Shown here piece after piece: positions 44,451-52,971 of a DNA stretch of 54,076 nt. Position numbers and translations under genes: made by a program. The notes below the pieces were generated by a model that was not told the DNA's origin, searched no databases, and saw only the letters and a list, made by a program, of their open reading frames with translations. Origin of the DNA: Saprospiraceae bacterium (lineage in GTDB: Bacteria > Bacteroidota > Bacteroidia > Chitinophagales > Saprospiraceae); assembly GCA_028284395.1 (NCBI GenBank), contig JANQRV010000136.1, forward strand, positions 1 to 54,076. Reading direction: 5' to 3'. Position 1 is the first letter of the stretch; each line of letters begins with the position of its first letter.

Positions 44451-44849
44451 GTGCGTGTAATTTTATCATTAGTGTGCTTAATACACTTACGAAAATAATG
44501 CAAATTTGTTCATTTGCAAAGTGATATTTCTTCCTTCTCTTGATCATTTTTATTGGCATCATTTTTGCTTTCATATAGACGAGCTTTCAGAGGCTACAAA
44601 TGCCAAACGATTTACTGATATTATCAGCTGAGGGCTTTGAGGCAAGAAAAAACTGTTATCTACATACCAAATTTCCCCCCTTATTTTCCTTTCCGCGAGG
44701 CTGGCCCAGTATGGCCTTTCTCATATTGATCTGGTGGCCATTCTCCATCATTTCGTAGAGAGAATGGGTCCATTTAGAGATTTTTTTTGACATCCAGGGA
44801 TGTCCCTTTTACTTTCGTCTCTCCTTTGAATTAATAATGTTTTCTGACC
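44451..44849. other. intergenic stretch before the EI24-like gene
   Basis: A divergent promoter region with no gene I can support. It includes TGCAAAT-6-ATTTGCA (44499-44518), a perfect 7-bp inverted repeat, and AGTGT-7-ACACT (44471-44487). Its right end holds the promoter and inverted repeat at 44786-44817. Confidence 0.45.
44786..44817 (+). promoter_or_regulatory. promoter with an inverted repeat between its -33 and -7 elements
   Basis: TTTG (44786-44789) and TACTTTCG (44810-44817, one mismatch to TAnnTTTG) are separated by 20 bp, the usual Bacteroidota spacing. Between them GACATCC-AG-GGATGTC is a perfect 7-bp inverted repeat (44789-44804). A regulator bound here would block RNA polymerase. 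The start codon of the EI24-like gene is 32 bp downstream. Confidence 0.55.
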
Positions 44850-45680
44850 ATGCAGATCGACTCCTTCGCCAGATCCTATATTAAGCAGTGTAAATTTACT
44901 TTCGAAAAGCACCGAGAAGCACTCCAGTTCATTAACAAGCATAAACTATGGAACGGTTTTGACCGTTACGGCTGGTTGGCGAAAATGATGTTGTTAATTG
45001 CCGTCCTGATCGGTTGCTATTTCATAAGTATCGTATACAACTGGTGGCAAAATACCGGTGCGAATACCTCTAATCTCTATTCTGCAGCCAGTAGTGTTGG
45101 AACTCTATTTCAAGATATATTCACCGAAGGATTCAAACCACTCTATATGGGTGGTATGAAATACTTTGTGTTGATACTTGCAGAAGTATTGGTATTTCAC
45201 TTTTCAAGGCGGACATTGGAGATTTTGACGGGCAAGGCCGGTCAATCAAAGTTTGAGGAATTTGTCATTGCGCAGAAGCGAATGATCAAGGTGGCTATCT
45301 TTTCCTTTTTTGTTGAAGTGATCGGGAAAATGGCTTTCGGCATCTTTTTTAACTTTTATGGCTTCCTTGAATTTTCCCGTCCGGTTTTAGTACTCGTCTT
45401 ACAGTGCTTTCTCCTCGGATTTGCTGTTGTAGACAATTACAACGAACAGTTCGGATTACCGATCAAGGCTAGTTTCCGCTATACCCTCAAATATTCCGGC
45501 ATCGCACTGGTCACCGGTGCAATCCTATATTTGCTGTTGTTCATTCCGCTCATCGGTGCATTGGCCGGACCAATCATAGCTGCAGTCGCCGCTACTATTG
45601 CCATGCATGAATTTACTGGTGGGGAACTTGCCAATCTAACGGATATTGTGCCGGATTACGCTCCCCCCTCAGGATCATAA
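44850..45680 (+). CDS. EI24/CysZ-like integral membrane protein
   Basis: A 276-residue protein with about five hydrophobic segments: near 45-65, 102-118, 148-170, 175-195 and 218-252 (LVTGAILYLLLFIPLIGALAG). The end of the last segment with PLIGALAGPIIAAVAATIAMHE and the FRYTLKYSG region resemble EI24/CysZ-type membrane proteins, which are linked to sulfate uptake in some bacteria. The resemblance is moderate. The gene is preceded by a promoter with an internal inverted repeat. An MscS channel gene follows 137 bp later. Confidence 0.6.
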   Translation: MQIDSFARSYIKQCKFTFEKHREALQFINKHKLWNGFDRYGWLAKMMLLIAVLIGCYFISIVYNWWQNTGANTSNLYSAASSVGTLFQDIFTEGFKPLYMGGMKYFVLILAEVLVFHFSRRTLEILTGKAGQSKFEEFVIAQKRMIKVAIFSFFVEVIGKMAFGIFFNFYGFLEFSRPVLVLVLQCFLLGFAVVDNYNEQFGLPIKASFRYTLKYSGIALVTGAILYLLLFIPLIGALAGPIIAAVAATIAMHEFTGGELANLTDIVPDYAPPSGS

Positions 45681-45771
45681 AAGCAATACCATTTGTGCAA
45701 AAGAAGTGCTCATAAGCAGTTGATCAAATTAAGATTCAAGGTTCCATAAACAACTTTATCAACAACTTATA

Positions 45772-45779
45772 TATATTTG
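45772..45779 (+). promoter_or_regulatory. TATATTTG promoter element before the MscS gene
   Basis: TATATTTG is an exact match to TAnnTTTG and ends 38 bp before the MscS start codon. I could not find a -33 TTTG at the right distance. Confidence 0.35.
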
Positions 45780-45817
45780 CTGCATTCATAGTAAGACTTT
45801 GTTACTAAAAGAACGTT

Positions 45818-46639
45818 ATGGAAGATAAACTTACCGGTTACCTTGATCTTGCAATCGATAATGCAGTGTACTACTTACCTCGAATTGCGCTTGCCATTGT
45901 CTTGTTACTGATGGGCTTTCGGGTCATTAACAGAGCTGCCAATCTAATGAAGAAATCTCTGGAAAAAACCAATTTCAGTCCGGAGATCATCTCTTTTATC
46001 GGCAGTTTCGCCGGAATTGGCCTGAAGATTATTCTTTTGCTCATTGTCGCCGGTCTGGTCGGCATCGATACAACGGCTTTAGTTGGCGTGTTAGCGGCTG
46101 CAGGTTTTGCCGTAGGTCTGGCTTTACAAGGCAGCCTAAGCAATTTTGCCGCCGGCATTATCATCCTGGTTTTTCGTCCCTACAAAGTTGGAGACTGGAT
46201 CGAAGTTCAGGAAAAATTCGGCAAAGTGGAAGAAATCCAGATCTTCAATACCATCATTGGCACCCCGGGCAGTAAAACATTGATCATTCCCAATGGTCAA
46301 ATAATTGAAGGAATTGTCACTAATTTTTCCACTAAAGGAGCCATTCGGGTCGAACTGAATGTCACCATGCCGTATGCCGAAAGTTTTCCTAGAGTAAAGG
46401 CCATCATTCAGAAGGTCCTCAAAGAGGTTCCCAATGTAATATCCGAACCAGTTCCCGAAATTGGAATAGAGTCCTTTGATAGTCATAACATAATTCTGAC
46501 TGTGCGTCCATATGTTCATCCGGAGCACTATTGGCAAGTCACCTTTGACGCCCATCAAAAAATCAAAGAAGCCTTTTTCAACAACAACATACGCGTAGCT
46601 TACTCAGAAGGGATAGAATTGGGGGAGATAGGGGAATAA
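45818..46639 (+). CDS. MscS-family mechanosensitive ion channel
   Basis: A 273-residue protein with three transmembrane segments; the pore-lining third helix is GVLAAAGFAVGLALQGSLSNFAAG (about 89-112), with Gly and Ala packing as in MscS. Then come the beta domain (VGDWIEVQEKFGKVEEIQIFNTII, LIIPNGQIIEG) and the alpha/beta C-terminal domain. It opens under membrane tension to release solutes during hypo-osmotic shock. It is shorter than E. coli MscS by about 13 residues at the ends. The neighbouring EI24-like gene could be involved in the same osmotic response. Confidence 0.94.
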   Translation: MEDKLTGYLDLAIDNAVYYLPRIALAIVLLLMGFRVINRAANLMKKSLEKTNFSPEIISFIGSFAGIGLKIILLLIVAGLVGIDTTALVGVLAAAGFAVGLALQGSLSNFAAGIIILVFRPYKVGDWIEVQEKFGKVEEIQIFNTIIGTPGSKTLIIPNGQIIEGIVTNFSTKGAIRVELNVTMPYAESFPRVKAIIQKVLKEVPNVISEPVPEIGIESFDSHNIILTVRPYVHPEHYWQVTFDAHQKIKEAFFNNNIRVAYSEGIELGEIGE

Positions 46640-46654
46640 AGAAGTGGATAAGCG

Positions 46655-47494
46655 TTAATTCAGCAACCAATTAAGGCCAACTCCCATGGACCTCAAATGA
46701 GTAGGCACCTTGGCGCCTTCGACCATATTCCGATTACCGATCCCGCTTCGGTAGGCAATGATCAATTCGGCTCGGTCAAACAAAGTCATACCAAACGCCA
46801 ATGAATAGAAAGCCCGCTGTGACCAGGCATCCTTCGCCTCATACTGATGATCGAAATCATCGGTCCGCAGTTCTTCTGGCGCATCAGAAGTTTTGCTCCT
46901 AAATACAACTGCATCGTCGGCCTTTAACACCGGAATGTTATGTCCCGAGATTTGCATACGGTTTTTAAAACTGTATCCGATTCCGGAACCCACTCCAGGG
47001 TAAAAGTAGAAAGTCTTGAATAAGGGAATCGCACGTGCCAAGCCAACTTCTAAGGCCACCTCATTAGAAGTATTCGTGAAATTCAAATACTTGTAATCTG
47101 GCGATTTTATACCAACTTCTTCACGGTTGTTGTAATGTGCCGCGTCGATACGATCAAAAATCACAACAGCGGCGGTGTAAATTTCCCAATTGGATTGTTT
47201 TCCCGGTCGGAACGTGAAAGCCAAGCTCAAATTGGGGTTTTCACATACCATGCTGTGCAAGTCTTCTTCTTGAAAAGACAGTTGAGAAAAATCATAGGAA
47301 AGTGGTTCATTGATACTTCCAAGTAAATAATCGTACCCTAGCCCTCTGATCATATCCTGATCTTGGCTAAACTTGACGCCTATCTTCTTTACACTCCAAC
47401 CAGACTTGGCTACTGGCGGTGTCAGCACGGCAGATTGTGCGTAGGCCAAGGCAGAGACCAAAGAAAAGGCCACAAATAGTAAAAACCGGTCCAT
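46655..47494 (-). CDS. probable outer-membrane protein, function unknown
   Basis: A 279-residue protein with signal peptide (MDRFLLFVAFSLVSALAYAQ). The rest is beta-rich with periodic aromatic residues (LSLAFTFRPG, WEIYTAAVVIF, VALEVGLARAIPLF, YFYPGVGSGIGYSF, FYSLAFGMTLF, AELIIAYRSGIG), and ends SMGVGLNWLLN, consistent with an outer-membrane barrel. No binding motif is recognisable. It converges on the MscS gene with a 15-bp gap. On its own strand TAATTTTA lies about 30 bp before the start. Confidence 0.65.
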   Translation of the reverse strand: MDRFLLFVAFSLVSALAYAQSAVLTPPVAKSGWSVKKIGVKFSQDQDMIRGLGYDYLLGSINEPLSYDFSQLSFQEEDLHSMVCENPNLSLAFTFRPGKQSNWEIYTAAVVIFDRIDAAHYNNREEVGIKSPDYKYLNFTNTSNEVALEVGLARAIPLFKTFYFYPGVGSGIGYSFKNRMQISGHNIPVLKADDAVVFRSKTSDAPEELRTDDFDHQYEAKDAWSQRAFYSLAFGMTLFDRAELIIAYRSGIGNRNMVEGAKVPTHLRSMGVGLNWLLN

Positions 47495-47874
47495 CTTATT
47501 TTATTTTGATTATGGTAAAATTATGATTCCTTAATTCTGTATGTTCACCGGGATTACCATAAAACTTTTCCTGATTGATGGAGATAGAAATTATCTAACA
47601 ATTAGGTAGGAAATACTCGCAATTATTTGACTGTTCAACTTGGAACGAATTTGCAGATTGGATCGTTAATGGTGAAGATACCAATAAAATTCTCAGCTCA
47701 TGTATACTTCAGTCTATTTTAACATTCCTGCGGGAATTTCCGGAGAGCGGTAAGACTTACCATCGCTTCGCTTTCTTTTCCTGGTTTACTTAAGGGCTCC
47801 TCCTTAAGACTGTCATTTTTATGTCTTAACCTTTGTATCACTCCATTTCATTAACCTATTTAGTCCTATTACAA
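47495..47874. other. divergent intergenic region before the ABC exporter
   Basis: No gene. It includes CTTAAGG-6-CCTTAAG (47789-47808), a perfect 7-bp inverted repeat 66 bp before the ABC start codon, and the promoter of the outer-membrane protein gene at its left end. Confidence 0.45.
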
Positions 47875-49665
47875 ATGAGTTGGAAATCGACTATTCTTCA
47901 AAATCCATACCTTTCTCTGCTGGGTACTGCCTGGAGTTATGCCGGAAAGGAAAAAAAGCGCTACCTGCTAATTTACAGCATGTTTACCATGAGCAATATA
48001 TTACATGGCCTCACTCCTATTCTCTGGGGATGGTTCATTAATGAACTGCAAAAACAAGGCGCTCAAGTTCTGCGATCCGCCTGGATTTACGTTGGCTTAT
48101 ATTTACTCCTACATTTTCTGGACTGGGCCTTCCATGGCAAAGCCCGAATCATGGAAAGAGAACTTGCATTTAATCTAAGCAAGAACTTCCTTCAGGAGAT
48201 GTATCACAAGGCCGTGCATCTACCCGTCAAATGGCACCAGGACAACCACAGTGGCGCTACCATCAATCGGATCCGCAAAGCATACGAAGCGCTGAGTGAG
48301 TTTTTTCAAAACGGATTTATGTATTTGGGAGTACTCGCCAAATTCCTCTTTTCCTTCGGAGCTATGCTGTATTTTTCTCCTTTGTTTGGTTCTCTGGCCA
48401 TTGTCTTTGGAGTCTGTATTGTATTGGTAATCCTCAAATTCGACAAACCTTTTATTGCTGCCTTGAATGAAAGTAATGAAAAACAGCACATCGTCTCTTC
48501 GACGTTATTCGACAGTTTATCCAATATCATCACGGTAATCACACTCCGGTTAGAAAAAAGAATGGAGGCCGGCCTCCTGGGAAAGGTCATGAATGTTTTT
48601 CCTCCATTCAAAAGACAGGTTGTTATCAATGAATGGAAATGGTTTACGGTCGATACCCTGGTCACGATGATTTACTTCACAATACTGATCGGCTTTTTGT
48701 ATCAAAATTATGTGCCGGGAGAGACCTTTTTAATCGGAGGTCTAGTGGCCTTGATGGTATACGTTGAACGCTTTACCGGCGTTTTTCACGATGTAGCATG
48801 GCAGTATACACAAATCGTACAATTCCATACGGACGTACAAACGGCCAAGAACATTGTTAGAGCTTTCGAAGATCGACACTTGCCGGAAGATGTCAACCTG
48901 CTTCCACCTGATTGGAAAACCCTGCAAATTTCTCAGTTATCCTTCGATCATAATGCCCAAGACAACAATGGGAAAGCTGTACAGGGGCTGAGAAACGTAG
49001 CGATTCGACTGGAAAAAGGAAAGAAAATTGCCTTCATTGGCGAAAGTGGTAGCGGCAAAAGTACCCTTTTGGCACTACTTAGGGGATTATATCCGCCGAA
49101 AGAGGGAGTCCGAATTAGCATCGATCAACAAAGAGATCACTCTGACCTTAATATCATCAGTAGCCAGGTAACGCTGTTCCCACAAGAACCCGAGATCTTC
49201 GAGAATACCATCGAGTACAATATTACTCTTGGTCTGCCATTTGAGCAGCAGGAATTGGACGAAATTACCAAAGTGGTCCACTTTGCCGAAGTAGCTCAGC
49301 AACTACCCAATGGTTACGAATCAAGTATCCAGGAGAAGGGAGTCAATCTATCGGGCGGACAAAAGCAACGGTTGGCATTAGCTCGGGGAGTACTGGCGGC
49401 AAAAGAGAGCAGCATCATCTTGCTGGATGAACCGACCAGTAGTGTGGACCCGAAAACGGAATTGGAAATCTACCAACAATTGTTTGATTCGTTCGAAGAC
49501 AAAGTTGTGGTCTCCGCACTGCACCGCCTTCACCTGCTCAGTAAATTCGACTATGTTTATGTCATGGGCAATGGAGAGATCATCGACGAAGGAACTTTTG
49601 ATGACCTACTTGCCAAAAGTCCCGTTTTTCAGGAGCTTTGGAAGCACCAGGAGGAGGTATTCTAG
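47875..49665 (+). CDS. ABC exporter half-transporter (membrane and ATPase domains fused)
   Basis: I chose the ATG at 47875; an in-frame TTG lies at 47833. A 596-residue protein with six transmembrane segments in the first 310 residues (type I exporter fold: NILHGLTPILWGWFINEL, LLHFLDWAFHGKARIMERELAFN) and a nucleotide-binding domain: Walker A GESGSGKST (about 389-397), signature LSGGQKQR (about 491-498), Walker B SIILLDEP (about 512-519) and a switch His in SALHRLHLL. It works as a dimer to export a lipid, peptide or drug. No substrate clue nearby. It ends in an intrinsic terminator that runs into the convergent DinB gene. Confidence 0.94.
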   Translation: MSWKSTILQNPYLSLLGTAWSYAGKEKKRYLLIYSMFTMSNILHGLTPILWGWFINELQKQGAQVLRSAWIYVGLYLLLHFLDWAFHGKARIMERELAFNLSKNFLQEMYHKAVHLPVKWHQDNHSGATINRIRKAYEALSEFFQNGFMYLGVLAKFLFSFGAMLYFSPLFGSLAIVFGVCIVLVILKFDKPFIAALNESNEKQHIVSSTLFDSLSNIITVITLRLEKRMEAGLLGKVMNVFPPFKRQVVINEWKWFTVDTLVTMIYFTILIGFLYQNYVPGETFLIGGLVALMVYVERFTGVFHDVAWQYTQIVQFHTDVQTAKNIVRAFEDRHLPEDVNLLPPDWKTLQISQLSFDHNAQDNNGKAVQGLRNVAIRLEKGKKIAFIGESGSGKSTLLALLRGLYPPKEGVRISIDQQRDHSDLNIISSQVTLFPQEPEIFENTIEYNITLGLPFEQQELDEITKVVHFAEVAQQLPNGYESSIQEKGVNLSGGQKQRLALARGVLAAKESSIILLDEPTSSVDPKTELEIYQQLFDSFEDKVVVSALHRLHLLSKFDYVYVMGNGEIIDEGTFDDLLAKSPVFQELWKHQEEVF

Positions 49666-49676
49666 AAGTGATCATA

Positions 49677-49710
49677 GATCGGCCATTCCATGGCCGATCA
49701 TATTTTTTTC
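49677..49710 (+). terminator. intrinsic terminator of the ABC transporter gene, overlapping the DinB gene end
   Basis: GATCGGCCAT-TCC-ATGGCCGATC is a perfect 10-bp stem (49677-49686 with 49690-49699) followed by ATATTTTTTTCTTTT. The stem reaches the stop codon of the DinB gene (49698-49700) and the T tract codes for its Lys-Lys-Lys end on the opposite strand. Confidence 0.88.
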
Positions 49711-50195
49711 TTTTGCGCCAGGATGTAACCGTAATGCATCGCTTCGTGCACGGTGTTGAATTGGATGGCTGATTCCACTGAATCCAGTGTCGCACCAAAA
49801 CTGGTCGGGTATTCTCTGAATGCTCCAAAAATGCCCGCTTCGTAATCACGTTCAATTTGTACCATTGTCTTTTCCAACAGATTTCTAATCTCAATCACTT
49901 CAGATTCCGTTACCGGGCTGGTCGGCGCTGTTCCTTTGCGATACTTAGCAATCATTTCCGGACTCGCATTCATCGTAGTCCCGGAAAGACCATAAATCAA
50001 CAATTGACTGGTCACGACGCAATGCCCCATGTTCCAAATCACATTGTTGTTGTATCCCTCGGGGATCTTATTGAGCTGATCTAATGTCAGTCCACTAGTT
50101 GCCGACAATATATTCTTGCGGGTATGAGCTAGTAGGTCAAATTGTTTCTTCAATTGCTTAAAATTTGTGAATTTAGCGTCATCCTTATCTTTCAT
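49698..50195 (-). CDS. DinB-family (metal-binding four-helix) protein
   Basis: A 165-residue protein from the ATG at 50195; a longer frame would run into the divergent gene. The three histidine positions of the DinB/YfiT-like metal site are visible: His58 in WNMGHCVVTSQLL, and His150 and His154 in NTVHEAMHYGYILAQ. Family members bind zinc or nickel and some are thiol-dependent transferases; the substrate is unknown. Start codons of this gene and the divergent S9 peptidase gene are only 16 bp apart. Confidence 0.88.
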   Translation of the reverse strand: MKDKDDAKFTNFKQLKKQFDLLAHTRKNILSATSGLTLDQLNKIPEGYNNNVIWNMGHCVVTSQLLIYGLSGTTMNASPEMIAKYRKGTAPTSPVTESEVIEIRNLLEKTMVQIERDYEAGIFGAFREYPTSFGATLDSVESAIQFNTVHEAMHYGYILAQKKKI

Positions 50196-50211
50196 GCCAA
50201 ATATACTCAAA

Positions 50212-52239
50212 ATGCTCACTAGAAAGTTTATCATTTTTTCCGCCTTATTCTTATTTATTTCCGTGCACCTTACATGGGCACAAAAAAGAGCGATGACTAC
50301 CGACGACGGACTCGACCTGAACCGGTTGGCCGGCGCCTGGATTCATCCAAATGGCGAAACCGTCCTCTATGGTAAATCAGAATTAAACTGGGAAAAGAAT
50401 AAACGGGAAACCAAGTATTACGCGGTCACTTCCGATGGCAAAAAAAGGCATCAATATCTTGGCAAAGCAGGAGGAAGCGATCTAAAATATTCTCCCAATG
50501 GCACTTATCTAAGTTTTAAGCGAAAGGTGGAGGACTCGCAACAGCTTTTTTTGATGCCTACTACCGGTGGTGAGGCCATCCAATTGAGCAAACACAAAAG
50601 TAGCATCGGCCAGTATGCATGGTCTGCCGATGAAAAACGAATTTACTTTCTAGCCAATAAAGCCAAAAGTAAGGAAGAGAAAAAGAAGAAAAAAGACGGT
50701 TATGATTCCTACGTTGTCGACGAAGGCCCCAATGGCCAGAGAGAAGGAAGCTGGAACAACGTATGGGTCATCGATGTCGAACAAAAAAAAGAAAGCCAAC
50801 TCACCAAAGGGCAGCACATACTGCGAAATCTTGCCGTTTCACCGCAAGGAGGTAAATTGGCTTTTACGCGACGTACCGAAAACCGTCGCAATCAAGGCAA
50901 TTTGTCGGAAATTTATTTGTTCAATATCGCTGACTCTTCCCTTATCCAATTGACCGACAATCAAGCTCCGGAAGGTGGCCTGCAATGGTCTCCTAACGGA
51001 TCGAAAATTGCCTATACTGCTGTCGATAACCAGGAGTGGTTGCTTCGAAACGCTAAAATCTGGTTGCTGGATCCCCAGACCAAGAAACAAGAAGTTATTT
51101 CGGAAGGGTTTGAGGGAAATATTCGTCGTTTCTTCTGGGGAAAGGACAGTGAGATGATCTTTTTTTCCGGGCTGGAAAAAACCGAGACCAATGTTTATCG
51201 ACTTGAAGTCACCTCAAAATCGGTCAATGCCATTACCAAAGTCAAAGGAAGCATGAACCTCCTCGGTTTGGATAAAGATCAAAATAATGTGCTATTCTCG
51301 AAAGGAGATGCACGCAACCCGAGTGACCTTTTTATTACCACCACCAGTAGTTTTGCACCAATTCAATTAACCGACCTTAATCCGAAGCTTCAAGACAGCA
51401 TCCATTTGGCTTCCATGAAAGTCATCAAATGGAAAAGCAGCGATGATCTTGAAATTGAAGGACTCCTTTACTTGCCACCTGACTTCGATGAATCTAAGAA
51501 ATACCCGCTTCTTTTGCACATTCACGGCGGCCCCGCTGGAGTCTTCACCAATTCATTTCGGTCCAACTACCACGTCTGGGCCGGTTTGGGCTATGTCCAG
51601 CTGTGTCCAAATGTCCGTGGTAGCTCCGGTTATTCTGATCAATTCCTGCAGGGCAATACGAAAGATATTGGAGGAATGGATTATGAAGATCTGATGGCAG
51701 GCGTGGATTTCCTAATCGAGGAAGGTTACGTGGATGCCGATCGAATGGCCGTACGTGGTTGGAGTTATGGAGGCATTCTTGGGGGCACTACCATTACCAA
51801 AACCAATCGATTTAAGGCCGCTTCCCTTGGTGCAATGGTGTCCGATTGGACTTCAGAATATGGTATTGGCTTCAATTTTGATGTTCGCTTGTGGTACATC
51901 GGTGGCACTCCTTGGGAAAATCCGACCGATTATCGCGCCAAGTCTCCCCTGACCCATGTTGAAAATGTCGAAACTCCGACATTGATTCTACATGGCCTTA
52001 ACGACCGTACGGATACCGAAGCTCAAAGCATGATGTTTTTTGCCGCACTAAAGGACCTGGGCAAAACGGTCCGTTACATTAGATTCCCACGAGAACCGCA
52101 TGGATTCCGTGAACCCCGCCATCAGAGAACCCGGGATATCGAGGAGATCAAGTGGATTCAGAAACATACCCTGGGTTCGGAGTGGAAAGCATGGGAACGA
52201 AAGAAAGGTACTAAAGAGGCCAAAGAGAAAAAAGATTAG
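50212..52239 (+). CDS. secreted S9-family (prolyl oligopeptidase-type) serine peptidase
   Basis: I chose the ATG at 50212, which begins a signal peptide (MLTRKFIIFSALFLFISVHLTWAQ). A beta-propeller with TolB/WD-like repeats covers about 30-400 (LKYSPNGTYLSFKR, YAWSADEKRIYFL, LQWSPNGSKIAYT). The alpha/beta-hydrolase domain has HIHGGPAG (oxyanion region), nucleophile Ser518 in RGWSYGGI, Asp598 in HGLNDRTD and His630 in REPHGF. It cleaves short peptides, probably in the periplasm. Divergent from the DinB gene; the gap of 16 bp leaves no space for two separate promoters. Confidence 0.95.
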   Translation: MLTRKFIIFSALFLFISVHLTWAQKRAMTTDDGLDLNRLAGAWIHPNGETVLYGKSELNWEKNKRETKYYAVTSDGKKRHQYLGKAGGSDLKYSPNGTYLSFKRKVEDSQQLFLMPTTGGEAIQLSKHKSSIGQYAWSADEKRIYFLANKAKSKEEKKKKKDGYDSYVVDEGPNGQREGSWNNVWVIDVEQKKESQLTKGQHILRNLAVSPQGGKLAFTRRTENRRNQGNLSEIYLFNIADSSLIQLTDNQAPEGGLQWSPNGSKIAYTAVDNQEWLLRNAKIWLLDPQTKKQEVISEGFEGNIRRFFWGKDSEMIFFSGLEKTETNVYRLEVTSKSVNAITKVKGSMNLLGLDKDQNNVLFSKGDARNPSDLFITTTSSFAPIQLTDLNPKLQDSIHLASMKVIKWKSSDDLEIEGLLYLPPDFDESKKYPLLLHIHGGPAGVFTNSFRSNYHVWAGLGYVQLCPNVRGSSGYSDQFLQGNTKDIGGMDYEDLMAGVDFLIEEGYVDADRMAVRGWSYGGILGGTTITKTNRFKAASLGAMVSDWTSEYGIGFNFDVRLWYIGGTPWENPTDYRAKSPLTHVENVETPTLILHGLNDRTDTEAQSMMFFAALKDLGKTVRYIRFPREPHGFREPRHQRTRDIEEIKWIQKHTLGSEWKAWERKKGTKEAKEKKD

Positions 52240-52293
52240 TTACGGTCAAGCACCAATTTGGAAAGAGCCGGCATCTTTAGCAGAAAACAATTT

Positions 52294-52959
52294 ATGAAAA
52301 TCAGCTTATTTTCATTGGCATTTCTCTTCTTTTGTGCGGGGGGAATGCAAGCCCAAATTACCGGGCGGTGGAAAGTCGATCGGGTTATGGTTGGCAGTGA
52401 AGTCATGACGCCAGTTGCTAAATGGTTTGAAATTAATTTGGAAGACAGTTCGGGCGTCCAACATTCCGGGTCGCTTCTATCCGGCAACGGTGGGTTGATC
52501 AACACTAGAGGTAGTTGGAGTTTTAATGCCGCGCATCATGAACTACTGCCCTCTAACGAACTAGATGAGACCGATCCGTACGGTCCTTTTAAAGTAAAAT
52601 TTGACCAGGGCAATATGATTTGGCATCGAATCGAAGAGGAGCAAGAAGTATCCGTTTCCCTGGTCAAAGTCGAAGAGATCCCATTGGCTCCTTGGGATCA
52701 AATTGTAGGCTTTTGGAAAGACTCTGAAAATCACAAATGGTTTATCCGGTGGGACCGTGTCTACATTCGTCGTTCTGCTACCGACAACCAAATTGTCGAA
52801 ACGGGCATCTGGCACATAAATGGCCATCGACCGGAATTAATGTTGATTAATGACCAAGCAGGATCTCCAAAAAAGAAATGGAACATCCAGTTTGATGGCT
52901 CAGACCAGATGCTTTGGCAATCTTTGGACAACAATGACACGCTGAAATTTCATCGTTAA
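52294..52959 (+). CDS. small secreted protein, function unknown
   Basis: I chose the ATG at 52294, beginning a signal peptide (MKISLFSLAFLFFCAGGMQAQ); an in-frame TTG at 52258 precedes it. The mature part (about 200 residues) has repeated WxV and W-motif strands (ITGRWKVDRVMVGSE, IVGFWKDSENHKWFIRW, ETGIWHINGHRPELMLIND), suggesting a lipocalin-like or two-lobed beta-sandwich protein. No active site is seen. It follows the S9 peptidase by 54 bp on the same strand and may be co-transcribed. Confidence 0.7.
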   Translation: MKISLFSLAFLFFCAGGMQAQITGRWKVDRVMVGSEVMTPVAKWFEINLEDSSGVQHSGSLLSGNGGLINTRGSWSFNAAHHELLPSNELDETDPYGPFKVKFDQGNMIWHRIEEEQEVSVSLVKVEEIPLAPWDQIVGFWKDSENHKWFIRWDRVYIRRSATDNQIVETGIWHINGHRPELMLINDQAGSPKKKWNIQFDGSDQMLWQSLDNNDTLKFHR

Positions 52960-52971
52960 AGTATTACTAAT

